In this document: positions 25,413-34,934 of the stretch, piece after piece
How the letters are laid out: every line of letters begins with the position of its first letter
Position numbering within the stretch: the stretch's first letter is position 1
Assembly (NCBI RefSeq): GCF_030813355.1
Contig: NZ_JAUSUD010000004.1
Span: 186,001-250,000 of the forward strand
From: Metabacillus malikii
GTDB lineage: Bacteria > Bacillota > Bacilli > Bacillales > Bacillaceae
Direction of reading: 5' to 3'
Length of the DNA: 64,000 nucleotides
Notes under the pieces: generated by a model
The model's database searches: none
What the model was told of the DNA's origin: nothing
What the model saw: the letters and a program-made list of their open reading frames with translations, nothing else
Program-made: the position numbers and the translations under genes

Positions 25413-26907
25413 ATGGAAAATGTAATCATCGTTTTTAAAGATGACGTAAATGAGAAGACAGTTGAGAGATTAAATGGAGAAATTGAAGAAGCGTATCATA
25501 ATATCCCGATTGTGTCCGGTGAAGTACCTGAGGCAGCGATTCCACTACTTGAAAAAAATAAAGATATAGTTACAGTTGAAGTAGATCAACGCGTTCATAT
25601 AAATGGTCAGACAGAAGATTGGGGAATTCAAACCGTAAACGCTAAACAATCTTGGAATTCCAATTATACAGGGCAAGGTATAAAAATAGCTGTAATTGAT
25701 TCAGGGATATCTCCGCATCACGACTTAAAAATTGCTGGGGGGGATATCGTTTACTTCCTATACTACTTCATATCATGATGACAATGGTCATGGTACACAT
25801 GTTGCAGGAATTATCGGTGCAGAAAATAATGAAATTGGTATTGTAGGTTCTGCTCCTGACGCAGACGTGTTTGCCGTCAAGGTATTAGACAAAAACGGTT
25901 CTGGTTACTTATCTGATATTATTAAAGGTATTGATTGGGCAATTTCTAACAAGATGGACATTGTCAATTTAAGTCTCGGGACAAGCAGTGATTCTCTTGC
26001 TTTACGACAAATTGTCGATAAGGCTTATAACAGTGGAATGTTAGTTGTTGCTGCTGCAGGTAATAATGGAGATGAAAAGGGTACTCTAGATTCAGTTGGC
26101 TTCCCTGCTCGTTATCCATCAACGATTGCAGTAGCTGCAATTGATTCAACTAATCAACGTGGCAGTTTTTCTGCTACAGGTAATACAGTAGAAATTTCTG
26201 CGCCTGGAGTAAATGTTCTGAGCACATATTTAAATAATCAATACATGAAAATGAGTGGTACTTCAATGGCTACACCATATGTAGCAGGTACGTTAGCTTT
26301 ATTTAAACAAATGTACCCTACCCTTTCACATATTCAATTGAGAGCGAAATTAGCCGAAACAGCACTTGATATAGGCACTACTGGTAAAGATTCATTTTAT
26401 GGGTATGGGGTAGTTCAAGCACCTGTATTTATACAAGAACAGGCCCCTTCACTTCCTAAAGAGATTGTAAAAGAACAAATTCCAGCTTCTGTTGTTAATC
26501 AAGTTAAAAAGCAGCCTGTGCCAACACCTGCTAAGCAACCAGTTAAACTACCTGTCAAAGCTGTACCTAACAAGGTTGTTAAAAAACCGATTGTTAAGAA
26601 AAACCTTATCTCAACGCTGTCAAGTACTCGTTCTACTTATCATGTAGGTAGCACTATATGGGTGAAATTAAAGGCATTGGATAAGATATCGAGGAAGCCA
26701 ATAGCAAACGGAACCGTGAAATTAACGGTTAAACCACCAAAAGGTAAGGCGAAAGTTGTCACATTAAAAACAAATAAAAAAGGTGAAGTTTCTTATAAGC
26801 TCGTAACGAATAAACGTACTACGAAAGGTTCTTATAAATTTTCAGCTACGACTTCTGTTGCAAACTACAATCAAATTTCTAATACAAAGACTGTTCGGTT
26901 AAAATAA
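25413..26907 (+). pseudogene. Subtilisin-like serine protease (S8), 5'-truncated and frameshifted
   Basis: Frame 1 (25413-25745) gives an I9 propeptide-like part (NVIIVFKDDVNEKTVE) and the Asp box IAVIDSGISPHHD. Frame 2 (from about 25735) gives the His box HDDNGHGTHVAGIIG, VVAAAGNNGD and the Ser box SGTSMATPYVAG. A Pro/Lys-rich linker and an Ig-like domain rich in Lys follow to 26907. The change of frame is at a run of seven G (25737-25743); six G would join them exactly. There is no signal peptide and no ribosome site because the 5' end abuts an MCP remnant. The triad is otherwise complete. Confidence 0.88.
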
Positions 26908-26922
26908 CATTTATTTTATTTT

Positions 26923-26952
26923 AAAACTCCATTTGATTGATGGGGTTTTTCC
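26923..26952 (+). terminator. Intrinsic terminator after subtilase
   Basis: AAAACTCCAT and ATGGGGTTTT form a 10-bp stem with one G-T pair and a T-rich tail, 16 bases after the stop. Confidence 0.7.
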
Positions 26953-27162
26953 TTTTGCTAAATGAATTTAACAAAATCACACTAAAGATTAGTTTTATTG
27001 TTATGTTCGAGAAGAACGCTAATATTATATTGCTTTTTTATTATATTGTTGTCTTACATTGACTCATTAATGAATTTTGAATATCGTACCCCCTATCTCT
27101 AATAAAAATGGTCGCCTCGGTAACGATATAAAGAAACGATTTTATTGGATAAGGAGTAGATC

Positions 27163-28188
27163 ATGAGAAATAGAATACTTTTTTGTTTCTTATTAGTAAT
27201 GCTCATCATAACTGGGTGTGGAGGAAAATCTCAAAATGAAATGGATAAGCAAGAACGGAAAAAGGCTGAACAGCAAGAGAAAAAAATAGAAAAGGAAAAC
27301 GCACAGATGCAGATTCATGCTGCAATGATTACTGCATTTGGAAATGACGGGTATGAATATTTACAAGCAAGGGATGAGCTGATCACGATTATAGGTGCAA
27401 AAAATGTTGGATTTGATTTGGCGTTTGCTGGTGACAAATCGGAAGAGCAAAAGCTAACCCAAGCCTTGCAAATGGCACATGATAAGGAGAGCTTTGCACA
27501 ACATGGACTTCTACTAGAAGCACCATCAGAGATGCATGATCTGTATGCCGAGACAAAAAGGGCGTTTCAGCTCTTTTCGAATGGAGCAGCATCTATTATA
27601 TATGGAACGGAAAATTTTGATATTGACCAAGTTCATTCAGGATATGCGGAAATTGATGACGGGATGAGGATTATTAGAAATTTGAACGAATCACATCCTG
27701 TTTTATTAGAATATCGCAAACTTCAATCGATGGATGTTCACGAGCGGGCTACTGAAAAGAGGAAACAATCGAAAGTAGTGAGGCCTAAACATTTTAATGT
27801 TTATGAAAATGAAAGATTTAATTATAGGCTCGCCTACCCGCCTACATGGCCAAATGGTGTTGAATCTGGAAATGGCGATGGGATGCCTTTATATGAAGCT
27901 GATGGTAACCATATCTTCGTGTACGCATCAAACTATGACCCAGCCTCTGTATACACGCCTGATTTACAAGCTTACACACTGATAACATTATATAATGGCG
28001 AGACAGCTTATTATTATGAGGAAGATGTAAGTGGAATTGTAACGTTTGAGATGGTTTATTTAGGTATGAATTCGGTCCAATATACCATTCATGGTGAAGT
28101 TGACTCTGACTATTTTCAGGAAAACAGAGAAATAATTATGCAAGTCATAAGAAGTTTTGAGGATATGACTGAGGGTGAAGGTTCATGA
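27163..28188 (+). CDS. Lipoprotein of unknown function, 341 aa
   Basis: Signal peptide with lipobox ITGC (Cys19), then a Lys/Glu/Gln-rich coiled stretch (about 25-47), a helical middle part and a C-terminal beta-rich part (YRLAYPPTWPNGVESGNGDG, GIVTFEMVYLG, EIIMQVIRSF) that resembles PsbP/PrcB-like surface modules. I do not recognise a named family. AAGGAG precedes the ATG. It stands alone on the plus strand. Confidence 0.7.
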   Translation: MRNRILFCFLLVMLIITGCGGKSQNEMDKQERKKAEQQEKKIEKENAQMQIHAAMITAFGNDGYEYLQARDELITIIGAKNVGFDLAFAGDKSEEQKLTQALQMAHDKESFAQHGLLLEAPSEMHDLYAETKRAFQLFSNGAASIIYGTENFDIDQVHSGYAEIDDGMRIIRNLNESHPVLLEYRKLQSMDVHERATEKRKQSKVVRPKHFNVYENERFNYRLAYPPTWPNGVESGNGDGMPLYEADGNHIFVYASNYDPASVYTPDLQAYTLITLYNGETAYYYEEDVSGIVTFEMVYLGMNSVQYTIHGEVDSDYFQENREIIMQVIRSFEDMTEGEGS

Positions 28189-28211
28189 AGCGATTGAATG
28201 TACGGTTTCTT

Positions 28212-28322
28212 CTATTCTAGGGCACTTGATTGTGGTATTTCGTGTTTATATGCTTCGAATGCTTTATTCATTAATCGAGTGAATGATTTCGTGTCAGATT
28301 CGTCGGCGAACCTAATATTCAA
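28212..28322 (-). pseudogene. GNAT acetyltransferase, first 36 codons only
   Basis: TTG at 28322, behind a strong AAAGGAGGA site, opens a frame reading LNIRFADESDTKSFTRLMNK then AFEAYKHEIPQSSALE and stop. This is the N-terminal beta strand and first two helices of a GNAT N-acetyltransferase; the acetyl-CoA-binding part is missing. The gene was cut right after SSALE, next to sequences leading to a terminator and the REP repeat. Confidence 0.7.
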
Positions 28323-28386
28323 GGTAGTTCCTCCTTTTGGTTATAATAAATTGTATCGATAAGTTATATTTTAATTGTTTGCAAAA

Positions 28387-28434
28387 AGAAAGATGCGTTA
28401 GAGCTTTTTATAGATAGCTCTAATGCATCTTTCT
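28387..28434. terminator. Long terminator hairpin after opuA operon
   Basis: A 19-bp near-perfect stem (AGAAAGATGCGTTAGAGCT with its complement, one mismatch). On the minus strand it is followed by TTTTTGC, on the plus strand by CTCCTTTTTT, so it can serve both directions. Confidence 0.75.
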
Positions 28435-28442
28435 CCTTTTTT

Positions 28443-28508
28443 GAAGCAGGAGAACCGTCCCCGTGCTTCGGAAGCGGAAGAACCGTCCCTCTGCTTCACC
28501 TCTGCTTC
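28443..28508. repeat. Tandem REP-like monomers at opuABC stop
   Basis: Two direct monomers, 28443-28469 (GAAGCAGGAGAACCGTCC to GCTTC) and 28471-28497 (GAAGCGGAAGAACCGTCC to CTGCTTC), then an 11-base repeat of the end (ACCTCTGCTTC). The last bases plus the next A form the TGA of the opuA permease gene. Confidence 0.85.
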
Positions 28509-30237
28509 ATTGTAAGTCTTCGATTGAGTTGATTTCGACGTATTTTGGGACGACGAGGCCGTTTTTGGTGCCGTGGAGGTTGCGTCCAAGGTCTTGGAAA
28601 TCGTTTTTATACGTATTGTAGTATTCTTGGTGTGTTGTTGGTAACCATGCTCCTACCATGCCATCCGCACTACCGTTGGCTACACCTGCAAACATTGGAC
28701 CGACTTCGACTTGGCTTAGGGTGACGTTATAGCCATGCTCTTGAAGAACTTTACCAACTACATAGGTACTGGCAATTTCAGAATCCCAAGCTACGAAAAC
28801 AAGCTTTATTTGTTCTCCATTTCCTGACTGTGCACCTTTTGTCCATTCTGCCACTTTTACTTCATTTGCGTTTACCCAGTTTTCTGCTGCATCCGTCGGG
28901 TCTGTACCATTTGCGATATCGACCATGACTTCTTCCATATCACTCGGTTCCCATGTAAACTGATCAAGAATTTTATATGCACCGGGTACATCCTTTTCGA
29001 GTCCTTTTCTTACGACTGTATGGATATCTTCAGCACCACCAAAGGAGCCTTTCGGGTCTTCGAGATATTTTAAATCAAAGGATGAGAACATCCAATGTGG
29101 TGTCCAGCCTGTAATAATAATTGGTTCTTCATTGTTATATGCTTTCTGAAGTTCAGCTACCATTGCTGCTGACGATCCTTCTACTAATGTCCAATCATCT
29201 AAATCGTACTCTTCAATTGCGGTACTTGTCAGCTCCATTAAACCTGCTCCAGGTTCAATGCCTATAATTCGATGATTTGTTGCGGCTGCAATTTCACTCA
29301 TATTTTCATTCTGAGCATTATTGTTTTTTGGAAGTGAAACTGCTATTGCAGTGCCGACTATTAGTAAAGCTAAAATTGAGAAAGCGATTTTGGGTTGAAG
29401 TTTATTTGCATATGCCGGTTTTCGTAGGTTTTGTGTGATACGGTCCAGGATAATCGCGATGATGACGATTGATAATCCAGCTTCAAAGCCTTGTCCTACG
29501 TCAATTTGGCTAACCGCGCGATAAACGTCTGCCCCTAGACCAGGTGCCCCTACCAATGATGCTGTTACGACCATTGATAAAGCGAGCATAATACTTTGGT
29601 TGACACCTGCCATTATTGTCGGCGTTGCTAAAGGTAATTGGACTTTGAACAGTTTTTGACTTGTTGTTGAACCGAACGCATTTGCTGCTTCGATTAAATC
29701 TTTCGGTACTTTTTGGATACCAAGATTTGTCATCCTAATTGTCGGTGCTATTGCAAAGATAAAAGATGCAATAATTCCAGGGACTACGCCTATTCCAAAA
29801 AATAATATCGCAGGAATTAAATAGACAAAGGCAGGCATTGTTTGCATAAAGTCTAAAACAGGTGTTAGGATACTTTGGACAGTTTTTCGTTGGGCACACC
29901 AAATTCCGAGTGGAATACCAATAATAACTGTGAGCAAACCTGACAATAAAACGATAGCAATTGTTTGTATACTTGAGTCCCAATAACCGAGATTGTCGAT
30001 TAATAGTAAGCTAATTAGTGTAAATATGCCTAATGGCCATCTGCTTGTATAGATGATTAAAAGAGTCAAAAGAATAATTAGGACGATAGGAGGACCTACA
30101 CTTAATACATTCACGATTAAATCTAATAGGCCATCGATGATATTCGTGATTAATGTAAATAGTCCAGCCCAGGCTATCGTTAACCAGGCAACAAACGAAT
30201 CAACCCATTCCCCTAATGGTATTTTTGGAATATCCAT
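28507..30237 (-). CDS. opuABC: Glycine betaine ABC transporter, permease fused to binding protein (OpuAB-OpuAC)
   Basis: A 576-residue fusion. Residues 1-270 are the OpuAB permease: about six helices with a BPD loop EAANAFGSTTSQKLFKVQLPLA. A membrane segment near 285-305 leads to an OpuAC-like binding domain with IIGIEPGAGLMELTSTA, the Trp-rich IITGWTPHWMFSSFDLKYL, VAWDSEIASTYVVGKV and GAWLPTTHQEYY. The order of the two lobes is that of B. subtilis OpuAC. In B. subtilis the parts are separate proteins; fusion is known for lactococcal OpuA. ATG at 30237 begins one base after the stop of the ATPase gene. Role: osmoprotectant import. Confidence 0.92.
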   Translation of the reverse strand: MDIPKIPLGEWVDSFVAWLTIAWAGLFTLITNIIDGLLDLIVNVLSVGPPIVLIILLTLLIIYTSRWPLGIFTLISLLLIDNLGYWDSSIQTIAIVLLSGLLTVIIGIPLGIWCAQRKTVQSILTPVLDFMQTMPAFVYLIPAILFFGIGVVPGIIASFIFAIAPTIRMTNLGIQKVPKDLIEAANAFGSTTSQKLFKVQLPLATPTIMAGVNQSIMLALSMVVTASLVGAPGLGADVYRAVSQIDVGQGFEAGLSIVIIAIILDRITQNLRKPAYANKLQPKIAFSILALLIVGTAIAVSLPKNNNAQNENMSEIAAATNHRIIGIEPGAGLMELTSTAIEEYDLDDWTLVEGSSAAMVAELQKAYNNEEPIIITGWTPHWMFSSFDLKYLEDPKGSFGGAEDIHTVVRKGLEKDVPGAYKILDQFTWEPSDMEEVMVDIANGTDPTDAAENWVNANEVKVAEWTKGAQSGNGEQIKLVFVAWDSEIASTYVVGKVLQEHGYNVTLSQVEVGPMFAGVANGSADGMVGAWLPTTHQEYYNTYKNDFQDLGRNLHGTKNGLVVPKYVEINSIEDLQ

Positions 30238-30238
30238 G

Positions 30239-31447
30239 TCATTCCTCACTCTCCAAATCATTCAAAGAATCTTTATTCCCAGATAATGCAGCAATGACAG
30301 CTCCACGTATGACGATTCCTTTGAATCGCTTATTTTCGTCTACAACAGATATTGGCAGACTTGACGTAGAAATTTCTTCCATCAGGTCTGTGAGTAATGT
30401 ATCCTCTGAGACCGTTGGGATATTTGTTGTCATCGCTTCAGCTATTGGTTTATTTTGATTGATTGCTTCACGTGCTTGTTCAGCTGTAAGTGCTCCTAAT
30501 AATGTATTTTTACGGTCAACAATAAAGATGCTAGAATAGCCTTGATTACGCATAATTTCCAAGGCAACCCTCGGTCCTCGGTCGATGCTGATCTTTTCAC
30601 CGCGTTTCATGACATGTGAGGCGGTGATGACTTTCGATAAGTCGACATCCTCTACAAACTTCTCAACAAATTCATTAGCAGGATTAATCATAATCTCTTC
30701 TGGTGTACCTAATTGAATGACACTGCCATCTTTCATGAGGGCAATGCGATCTCCAATGCGCAGTGCTTCATCTAGGTCATGGGTAATAAAAATAATTGTC
30801 TTTTTGTATTGTTCTTGGATACCAATTAGTTCATCTTGCATGTCTTTGCGAATTAATGGGTCCAATGCGCTGAAGGCTTCATCCATTAAAATAATATCCG
30901 TATCACTTGCAAGAGCTCTAGCAAGTCCAACCCTTTGCTGCATACCACCGCTCAGTTGTGATGGGTATTGATGTTCATATCCTTTGAGTCCAACAGCTTC
31001 TAACGCTTGCAGCGCTTTTTCACGACGTTCCTCTGCAGCAACTTTCTTAATTTCAAGACCGAATTCTGCGTTTTCTAAAATCGTTTTATGTGGGAATAAA
31101 GCAAAATTTTGAAACACCATACTAATTCGTTTTTGTCGTGTTTCCCGTAATCTTGCTGGATTCATTTTTACAATATCTTCGTTTTTAATGAGGATTTCTC
31201 CAATAGTAGGGTCGATTAATCTGTTGAACATTCGTATTAACGTTGACTTACCGCTACCTGATAGACCCATAATCACGAAAATTTCACTGGGGTAAATTTT
31301 AAAACTGACATTATTAACGCCAACTGTAAGTCCTGTCTCTTTCAATATTTCCTTTTTTGATTTACCTTGTTTTAATAAATCAATGGCAGCTTTTGGAGAT
31401 TTACCAAATATTTTCGAGACATTCCTGACCTCTACGTACGGCTCCAT
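30239..31447 (-). CDS. opuAA: Glycine betaine ABC transporter ATPase OpuAA with CBS domains
   Basis: A 402-residue ATPase: Walker A GLSGSGKS (61-68), LSGGMQQR signature near 165-172, ILMDEAFSALDPL Walker B region, FITHDLDEAL switch; residues about 280-390 form a tandem CBS module that senses ionic strength through the membrane surface in OpuA. The C-terminus is acidic (DLESEE), as expected for that mechanism. It heads the two-gene operon with opuABC. GAGGTGAT precedes the ATG. Confidence 0.92.
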   Translation of the reverse strand: MEPYVEVRNVSKIFGKSPKAAIDLLKQGKSKKEILKETGLTVGVNNVSFKIYPSEIFVIMGLSGSGKSTLIRMFNRLIDPTIGEILIKNEDIVKMNPARLRETRQKRISMVFQNFALFPHKTILENAEFGLEIKKVAAEERREKALQALEAVGLKGYEHQYPSQLSGGMQQRVGLARALASDTDIILMDEAFSALDPLIRKDMQDELIGIQEQYKKTIIFITHDLDEALRIGDRIALMKDGSVIQLGTPEEIMINPANEFVEKFVEDVDLSKVITASHVMKRGEKISIDRGPRVALEIMRNQGYSSIFIVDRKNTLLGALTAEQAREAINQNKPIAEAMTTNIPTVSEDTLLTDLMEEISTSSLPISVVDENKRFKGIVIRGAVIAALSGNKDSLNDLESEE

Positions 31448-31840
31448 TCGTTCATCACCTCAATTTATTAATTACCTATTGCCTAGTTAGTTATCCCCTT
31501 TTTGTATGCTGGTATGAAAGGAGAAGTATTAATATTTGATTAACAGTCATCATGTATCAAATATGTTGCATTGATATTTAACAGAAATAATAAAAGACCG
31601 ATAAAACACCGGTGAAAATCATTACTTATTTCATTCAACTATTTTTGTTACCACTCAAGTTCTTTTCGTTGCAAATCTTATACATTATCATCCTTACCTT
31701 CTGAATAGTTTCAATGTCTTTCGTAATTTTTTTAGCTAAAGATACTTTAATAACATTGTTAGGTTATCAAACTATATACACCCTCCATCATAAATAAATT
31801 TAATAAACTTCTTTTTCTTCTCAAATCAAAAATAAAATTT
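31448..31840. other. AT-rich intergenic region upstream of opuAA
   Basis: About 400 bases without a convincing gene. It must hold the opuA promoter, but I cannot choose one with confidence. Confidence 0.4.
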
Positions 31841-31869
31841 AAAAAACGCTAACCCTTTGTGGATTAACG
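31841..31869 (-). terminator. Intrinsic terminator of CBO0543-family gene
   Basis: Minus-strand CGTTAATCC and GGGTTAGCG form a 9-bp stem (two G-T pairs) followed by TTTTTTAAATTTT, 7 bases after the stop codon. Confidence 0.75.
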
Positions 31870-31875
31870 CGCTTG

Positions 31876-32463
31876 TTACTTATGATATAAACTCCATTTT
31901 TTTGTTTTAAGTAAATATAGAAAAATATCTGTTATCCATTTCGAATATAGAGCAATTACAGCATATCCACCAAGAAGGATGAGAAAGTTTTCATTACCAC
32001 CAAAACGAAATAGTCCAAAGCCTAATAATAGTGGTTTAAGAAAGAAAGAAAAGGCTAAACAAAGTAGTAGTGCCCATAGATAATAATTTTTCCCTTTATT
32101 AATGGTGTACTGGTATACAAGTATAAACGAGACAGGAACTAAGGAAGAATCAAGGGAAATATTAGATGGAAGTACCGGGTAAATTTTATAAGGGTACATC
32201 CATGTTCCTTTTAATACTCCTATCGAATCCAGAACAGCCATTGATAAATGGACACTGTATCCGAAGAAGCCTAATTGAAATATTTTATTTCTATCTATAA
32301 ATAGGATCAAAATGATAAGTGGCAGCAAAAGCATTGTAAGAACCACCCAAAATTGCCATGTACCAACGTGTGAATAATCTTGCCAATATTGTAACCATCT
32401 ATCTGTTTGGGCTATTTCCCCTTTTCGAAGTTCCTCAAGTAATTTTACTTGGTTTTCATCCAT
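31876..32463 (-). CDS. CBO0543-family membrane protein
   Basis: A 195-residue membrane protein with about five helices. The segment WMYPYKIYPVLPSNISLDSS followed by LVPVSFILVYQY is the most diagnostic part; it matches the family named CBO0543, common in Bacillus and Clostridium, function unknown. GGAGGG precedes the ATG. Single-gene unit with its own terminator. Confidence 0.75.
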   Translation of the reverse strand: MDENQVKLLEELRKGEIAQTDRWLQYWQDYSHVGTWQFWVVLTMLLLPLIILILFIDRNKIFQLGFFGYSVHLSMAVLDSIGVLKGTWMYPYKIYPVLPSNISLDSSLVPVSFILVYQYTINKGKNYYLWALLLCLAFSFFLKPLLLGFGLFRFGGNENFLILLGGYAVIALYSKWITDIFLYLLKTKKWSLYHK

Positions 32464-32594
32464 GTTGTTCCCTCCAATTACTGTTAGTATTTTCTAGTTT
32501 ATGGTATTTATACTGTACGTAAATAAATGAATTCACTTCGCAGATGTAATGCAAAGATTCCCCTTTTAACATTTGCATCATTTAAAAAAATCCT

Positions 32595-32623
32595 TTGACA
32601 ATTTACAATTGGAAAAATATACT
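32595..32623 (+). promoter_or_regulatory. SigA promoter of second ABC-F leader
   Basis: TTGACA (32595-32600), 17-base spacer, TATACT (32618-32623). Transcription near 32630 would give a leader of about 295 bases before the ABC-F start. Confidence 0.7.
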
Positions 32624-32701
32624 GAAAATGTAAGTTATTTTAGGAAAGGTACGGTGCTAGGTACATGTGGAATTAATCTTATTTGAAAGGGTATCACTCA
32701 T

Positions 32702-32812
32702 ATGAATCGAAAAATGAGAACCTGGAGAATGGGATTAGTCTGTCCAAATTACCTTTCATTAAGTGCCGATTACGCTACTCGTTTACTTTACTTCTTTCGT
32801 GATTGTATTTGA
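32702..32812 (+). other. Leader ORF (36 codons) before second ABC-F gene
   Basis: ATG at 32702 opens MNRKMRTWRMGLVCPNYLSL and continues to TGA at 32810. AAAGG lies 11 bases upstream, a weak site. It is Arg- and aromatic-rich, unlike a normal gene, and sits between the promoter and the terminator. A regulatory role is inferred. Confidence 0.4.
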
Positions 32813-32859
32813 ACGTAGCAAATAACGTCTGCATTTTATTTGAATTTGGATAAAACTCT

Positions 32860-32887
32860 CCTCTCCAGGATTCTGGAGAGGTTTTTC
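32860..32887 (+). terminator. Intrinsic terminator/attenuator before second ABC-F gene
   Basis: CCTCTCCAG GATT CTGGAGAGG, a perfect 9-bp stem with 4-base loop, followed by TTTTTCTG. It ends about 39 bases before the ABC-F start, well inside the transcript from 32630. Confidence 0.85.
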
Positions 32888-32925
32888 TGTTTATGGCCTC
32901 TCCCATTACTAGAAGAGGTGTTAGT

Positions 32926-34653
32926 ATGAAAACTGTTATACAAGTTAAGGATATTCGAAAAAGCTATCGTGAACGCGATATTCTAAAGGACGTAAGCTTC
33001 GACATTCGACATGGTGAAAAAATTGGTCTCGTTGGCTTAAATGGTGCCGGAAAAACGACACTTATTAACATTTTGTTGAACCTTAAAGAACCAGATAATG
33101 GCTCTGTGACGATGTGGCCACCTGATGTAAAGATCGGGTATCTACCTCAATCAACAGATAATATGCTGTATGTTGAATATGAAAATATACACTTTGAAGA
33201 GAAGCTACTAGAATCGAGCAAAAAACTAGGTTTACAAAAGGAGATTTTTACCATCGAAAAGCAGACTGTCTTAAGTGGTGGAGAAAAGCTCAAAATGTCT
33301 CTTGCGAAAATATGGTCTGAATCACCTGAGGTGTTAATATTAGATGAACCGACAAACCATTTAGATATGCAAGGAGTCAATTGGCTTGTTGAGGAAGTTA
33401 ATGAATTTGGTGGTGCTGCGATTATCATTTCACATGATCGCTATTTTTTAGACCAAACCGCAACAAAAATTTTTGAACTTGAGGCTGGTCAACTTAACGT
33501 TTTCGATGGAAATTACAGTTTCTATCATGACGAAAAACAAAGAATATTAGAACACCAAAAATGGGAATATGAAAAACAAAAGCGCAAAGTTGAAATGATT
33601 GAGAATCAAATTACGACATTGAAAAATTGGTCGGCTAAGGCACATCGTGAGGCTGGTAAAGGTGGTTCAAGCGCTGAAAATCGGCAATTAGGTTTACGTG
33701 AATTTGAACGGAAGAAGGCTAAGAAGAAAGATAACCAAATTAAGTCGAAGATTAAACGTTTAAATCTTGAATTAGCAGAGCGTGATATGAAAAAGCCAAA
33801 GGAAGAAAAGCCTGTTTCGTTTCAATTTGAAAGTGCGCATAAGCGTGGTAAAAGGATTCTTGAAGCGAAGGACATAAAAAAGCAGTTTGGCAACAGAGTA
33901 CTGTTTCAAGATAGTAATTTTTTTATTAAATATGGCGAGAGAGTTGGATTACTTGGAGCAAACGGATCAGGGAAAACAACCTTTTTAAACGTGTTACTAG
34001 AAAAAGAAGCATTAACGAAAGGCTCTCTTTGGGTTAGTGATTCCATAAAAATTGCTTATCTATCTCAAGATGTTAATGACCTTGCAAATGAGCAAACTCC
34101 TTTGCAATATTTAATGCTCGAAAACCGTCAGCAAGAGACATTGGCAAGAACGATGATTGCTAATATGGGCTTTGAGAGAGACATTCTTGATAAGCAAATG
34201 ACACAGTTAAGCCTTGGTGAACGGACTCGTATTAAACTAATTGGCATGATTCTTAAGGAATACGATGTATTAATTTTAGACGAACCGACAAACCACCTCG
34301 ATTTACCGAGCCGAGAAGAGCTCGAGCGAACACTTTGTCATTATACTGGAACTTTACTTATTGTATCCCATGATCGCTATTTGATTGAGAAGCTATGCAC
34401 AAAGTTACTAATGATTGATAATAACAAAATAAATCAAATTGATATGGGTTTACGGGAATATGAAGAACGACGGGAGTTCAATAACAATGAGGTAGCGAAT
34501 CAAACTAAAGAAGAAATTACACTCATTGAAACAAAAATAGCTGAGCTGTTAGGGAAAATCAGCTTATTGAAATCTGGTACTGACGAGTATAAGCAAGTTG
34601 ACGAAGAGCTAATTGTTTATATGAATTTAAAGCGGAATTTAACAATGGAATAA
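32926..34653 (+). CDS. ABC-F ribosome-protection type ATPase
   Basis: A 575-residue twin-ATPase protein without membrane segments. Domain 1: GLNGAGKT (37-44), LSGGE (116-120), LILDEPTNHLD (137-147), ISHDRYFL. Linker about 205-300, strongly Lys/Glu-rich. Domain 2: GANGSGKT (344-351), LSLGERTR, LILDEPTNHLD. A coiled C-terminal extension (about 515-575) follows, unlike the shorter Lsa-type protein at 1557. Length and layout suggest the Vga/VmlR-like antibiotic-resistance branch, but a housekeeping ABC-F role cannot be excluded. The attenuator leader favours resistance. ATG at 32926 follows AGAGGTG. Confidence 0.85.
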   Translation: MKTVIQVKDIRKSYRERDILKDVSFDIRHGEKIGLVGLNGAGKTTLINILLNLKEPDNGSVTMWPPDVKIGYLPQSTDNMLYVEYENIHFEEKLLESSKKLGLQKEIFTIEKQTVLSGGEKLKMSLAKIWSESPEVLILDEPTNHLDMQGVNWLVEEVNEFGGAAIIISHDRYFLDQTATKIFELEAGQLNVFDGNYSFYHDEKQRILEHQKWEYEKQKRKVEMIENQITTLKNWSAKAHREAGKGGSSAENRQLGLREFERKKAKKKDNQIKSKIKRLNLELAERDMKKPKEEKPVSFQFESAHKRGKRILEAKDIKKQFGNRVLFQDSNFFIKYGERVGLLGANGSGKTTFLNVLLEKEALTKGSLWVSDSIKIAYLSQDVNDLANEQTPLQYLMLENRQQETLARTMIANMGFERDILDKQMTQLSLGERTRIKLIGMILKEYDVLILDEPTNHLDLPSREELERTLCHYTGTLLIVSHDRYLIEKLCTKLLMIDNNKINQIDMGLREYEERREFNNNEVANQTKEEITLIETKIAELLGKISLLKSGTDEYKQVDEELIVYMNLKRNLTME

Positions 34654-34803
34654 ACGCTTATGTAAAACATACAATGCACTGATAATTATTGTGTTGAGTA
34701 AGTTATAAGCGGAGAACTAGATACTACGGGTAAGCAATTAGTTTTATAAGATAAATATCGAAAGAATGATAAAAAGCTAAATCAGCTACTTCATAAAGTT
34801 AGA

Positions 34804-34832
34804 GACCATCATTTTGCAAGTGATGGTCTTTT
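34804..34832 (+). terminator. Intrinsic terminator after second ABC-F gene
   Basis: GACCATCA and TGATGGTC form an 8-bp stem with 9-base loop, followed by TTTTCTTTC, 150 bases after the stop. Confidence 0.75.
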
Positions 34833-34934
34833 CTTTCATACCCCTTCTATGACAGTCAATTTCTACTCATTCCATTCACTTGGTAATTGAATGATGACAT
34901 ATTTTGACGTCCACATTTCTGTCGAAGCAATAAT

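Noticed and set aside
28507-30237. Circular permutation of the OpuAC domain as a new rearrangement
   Set aside because: The lobe order matches what I know of B. subtilis OpuAC, so it is normal for this family.
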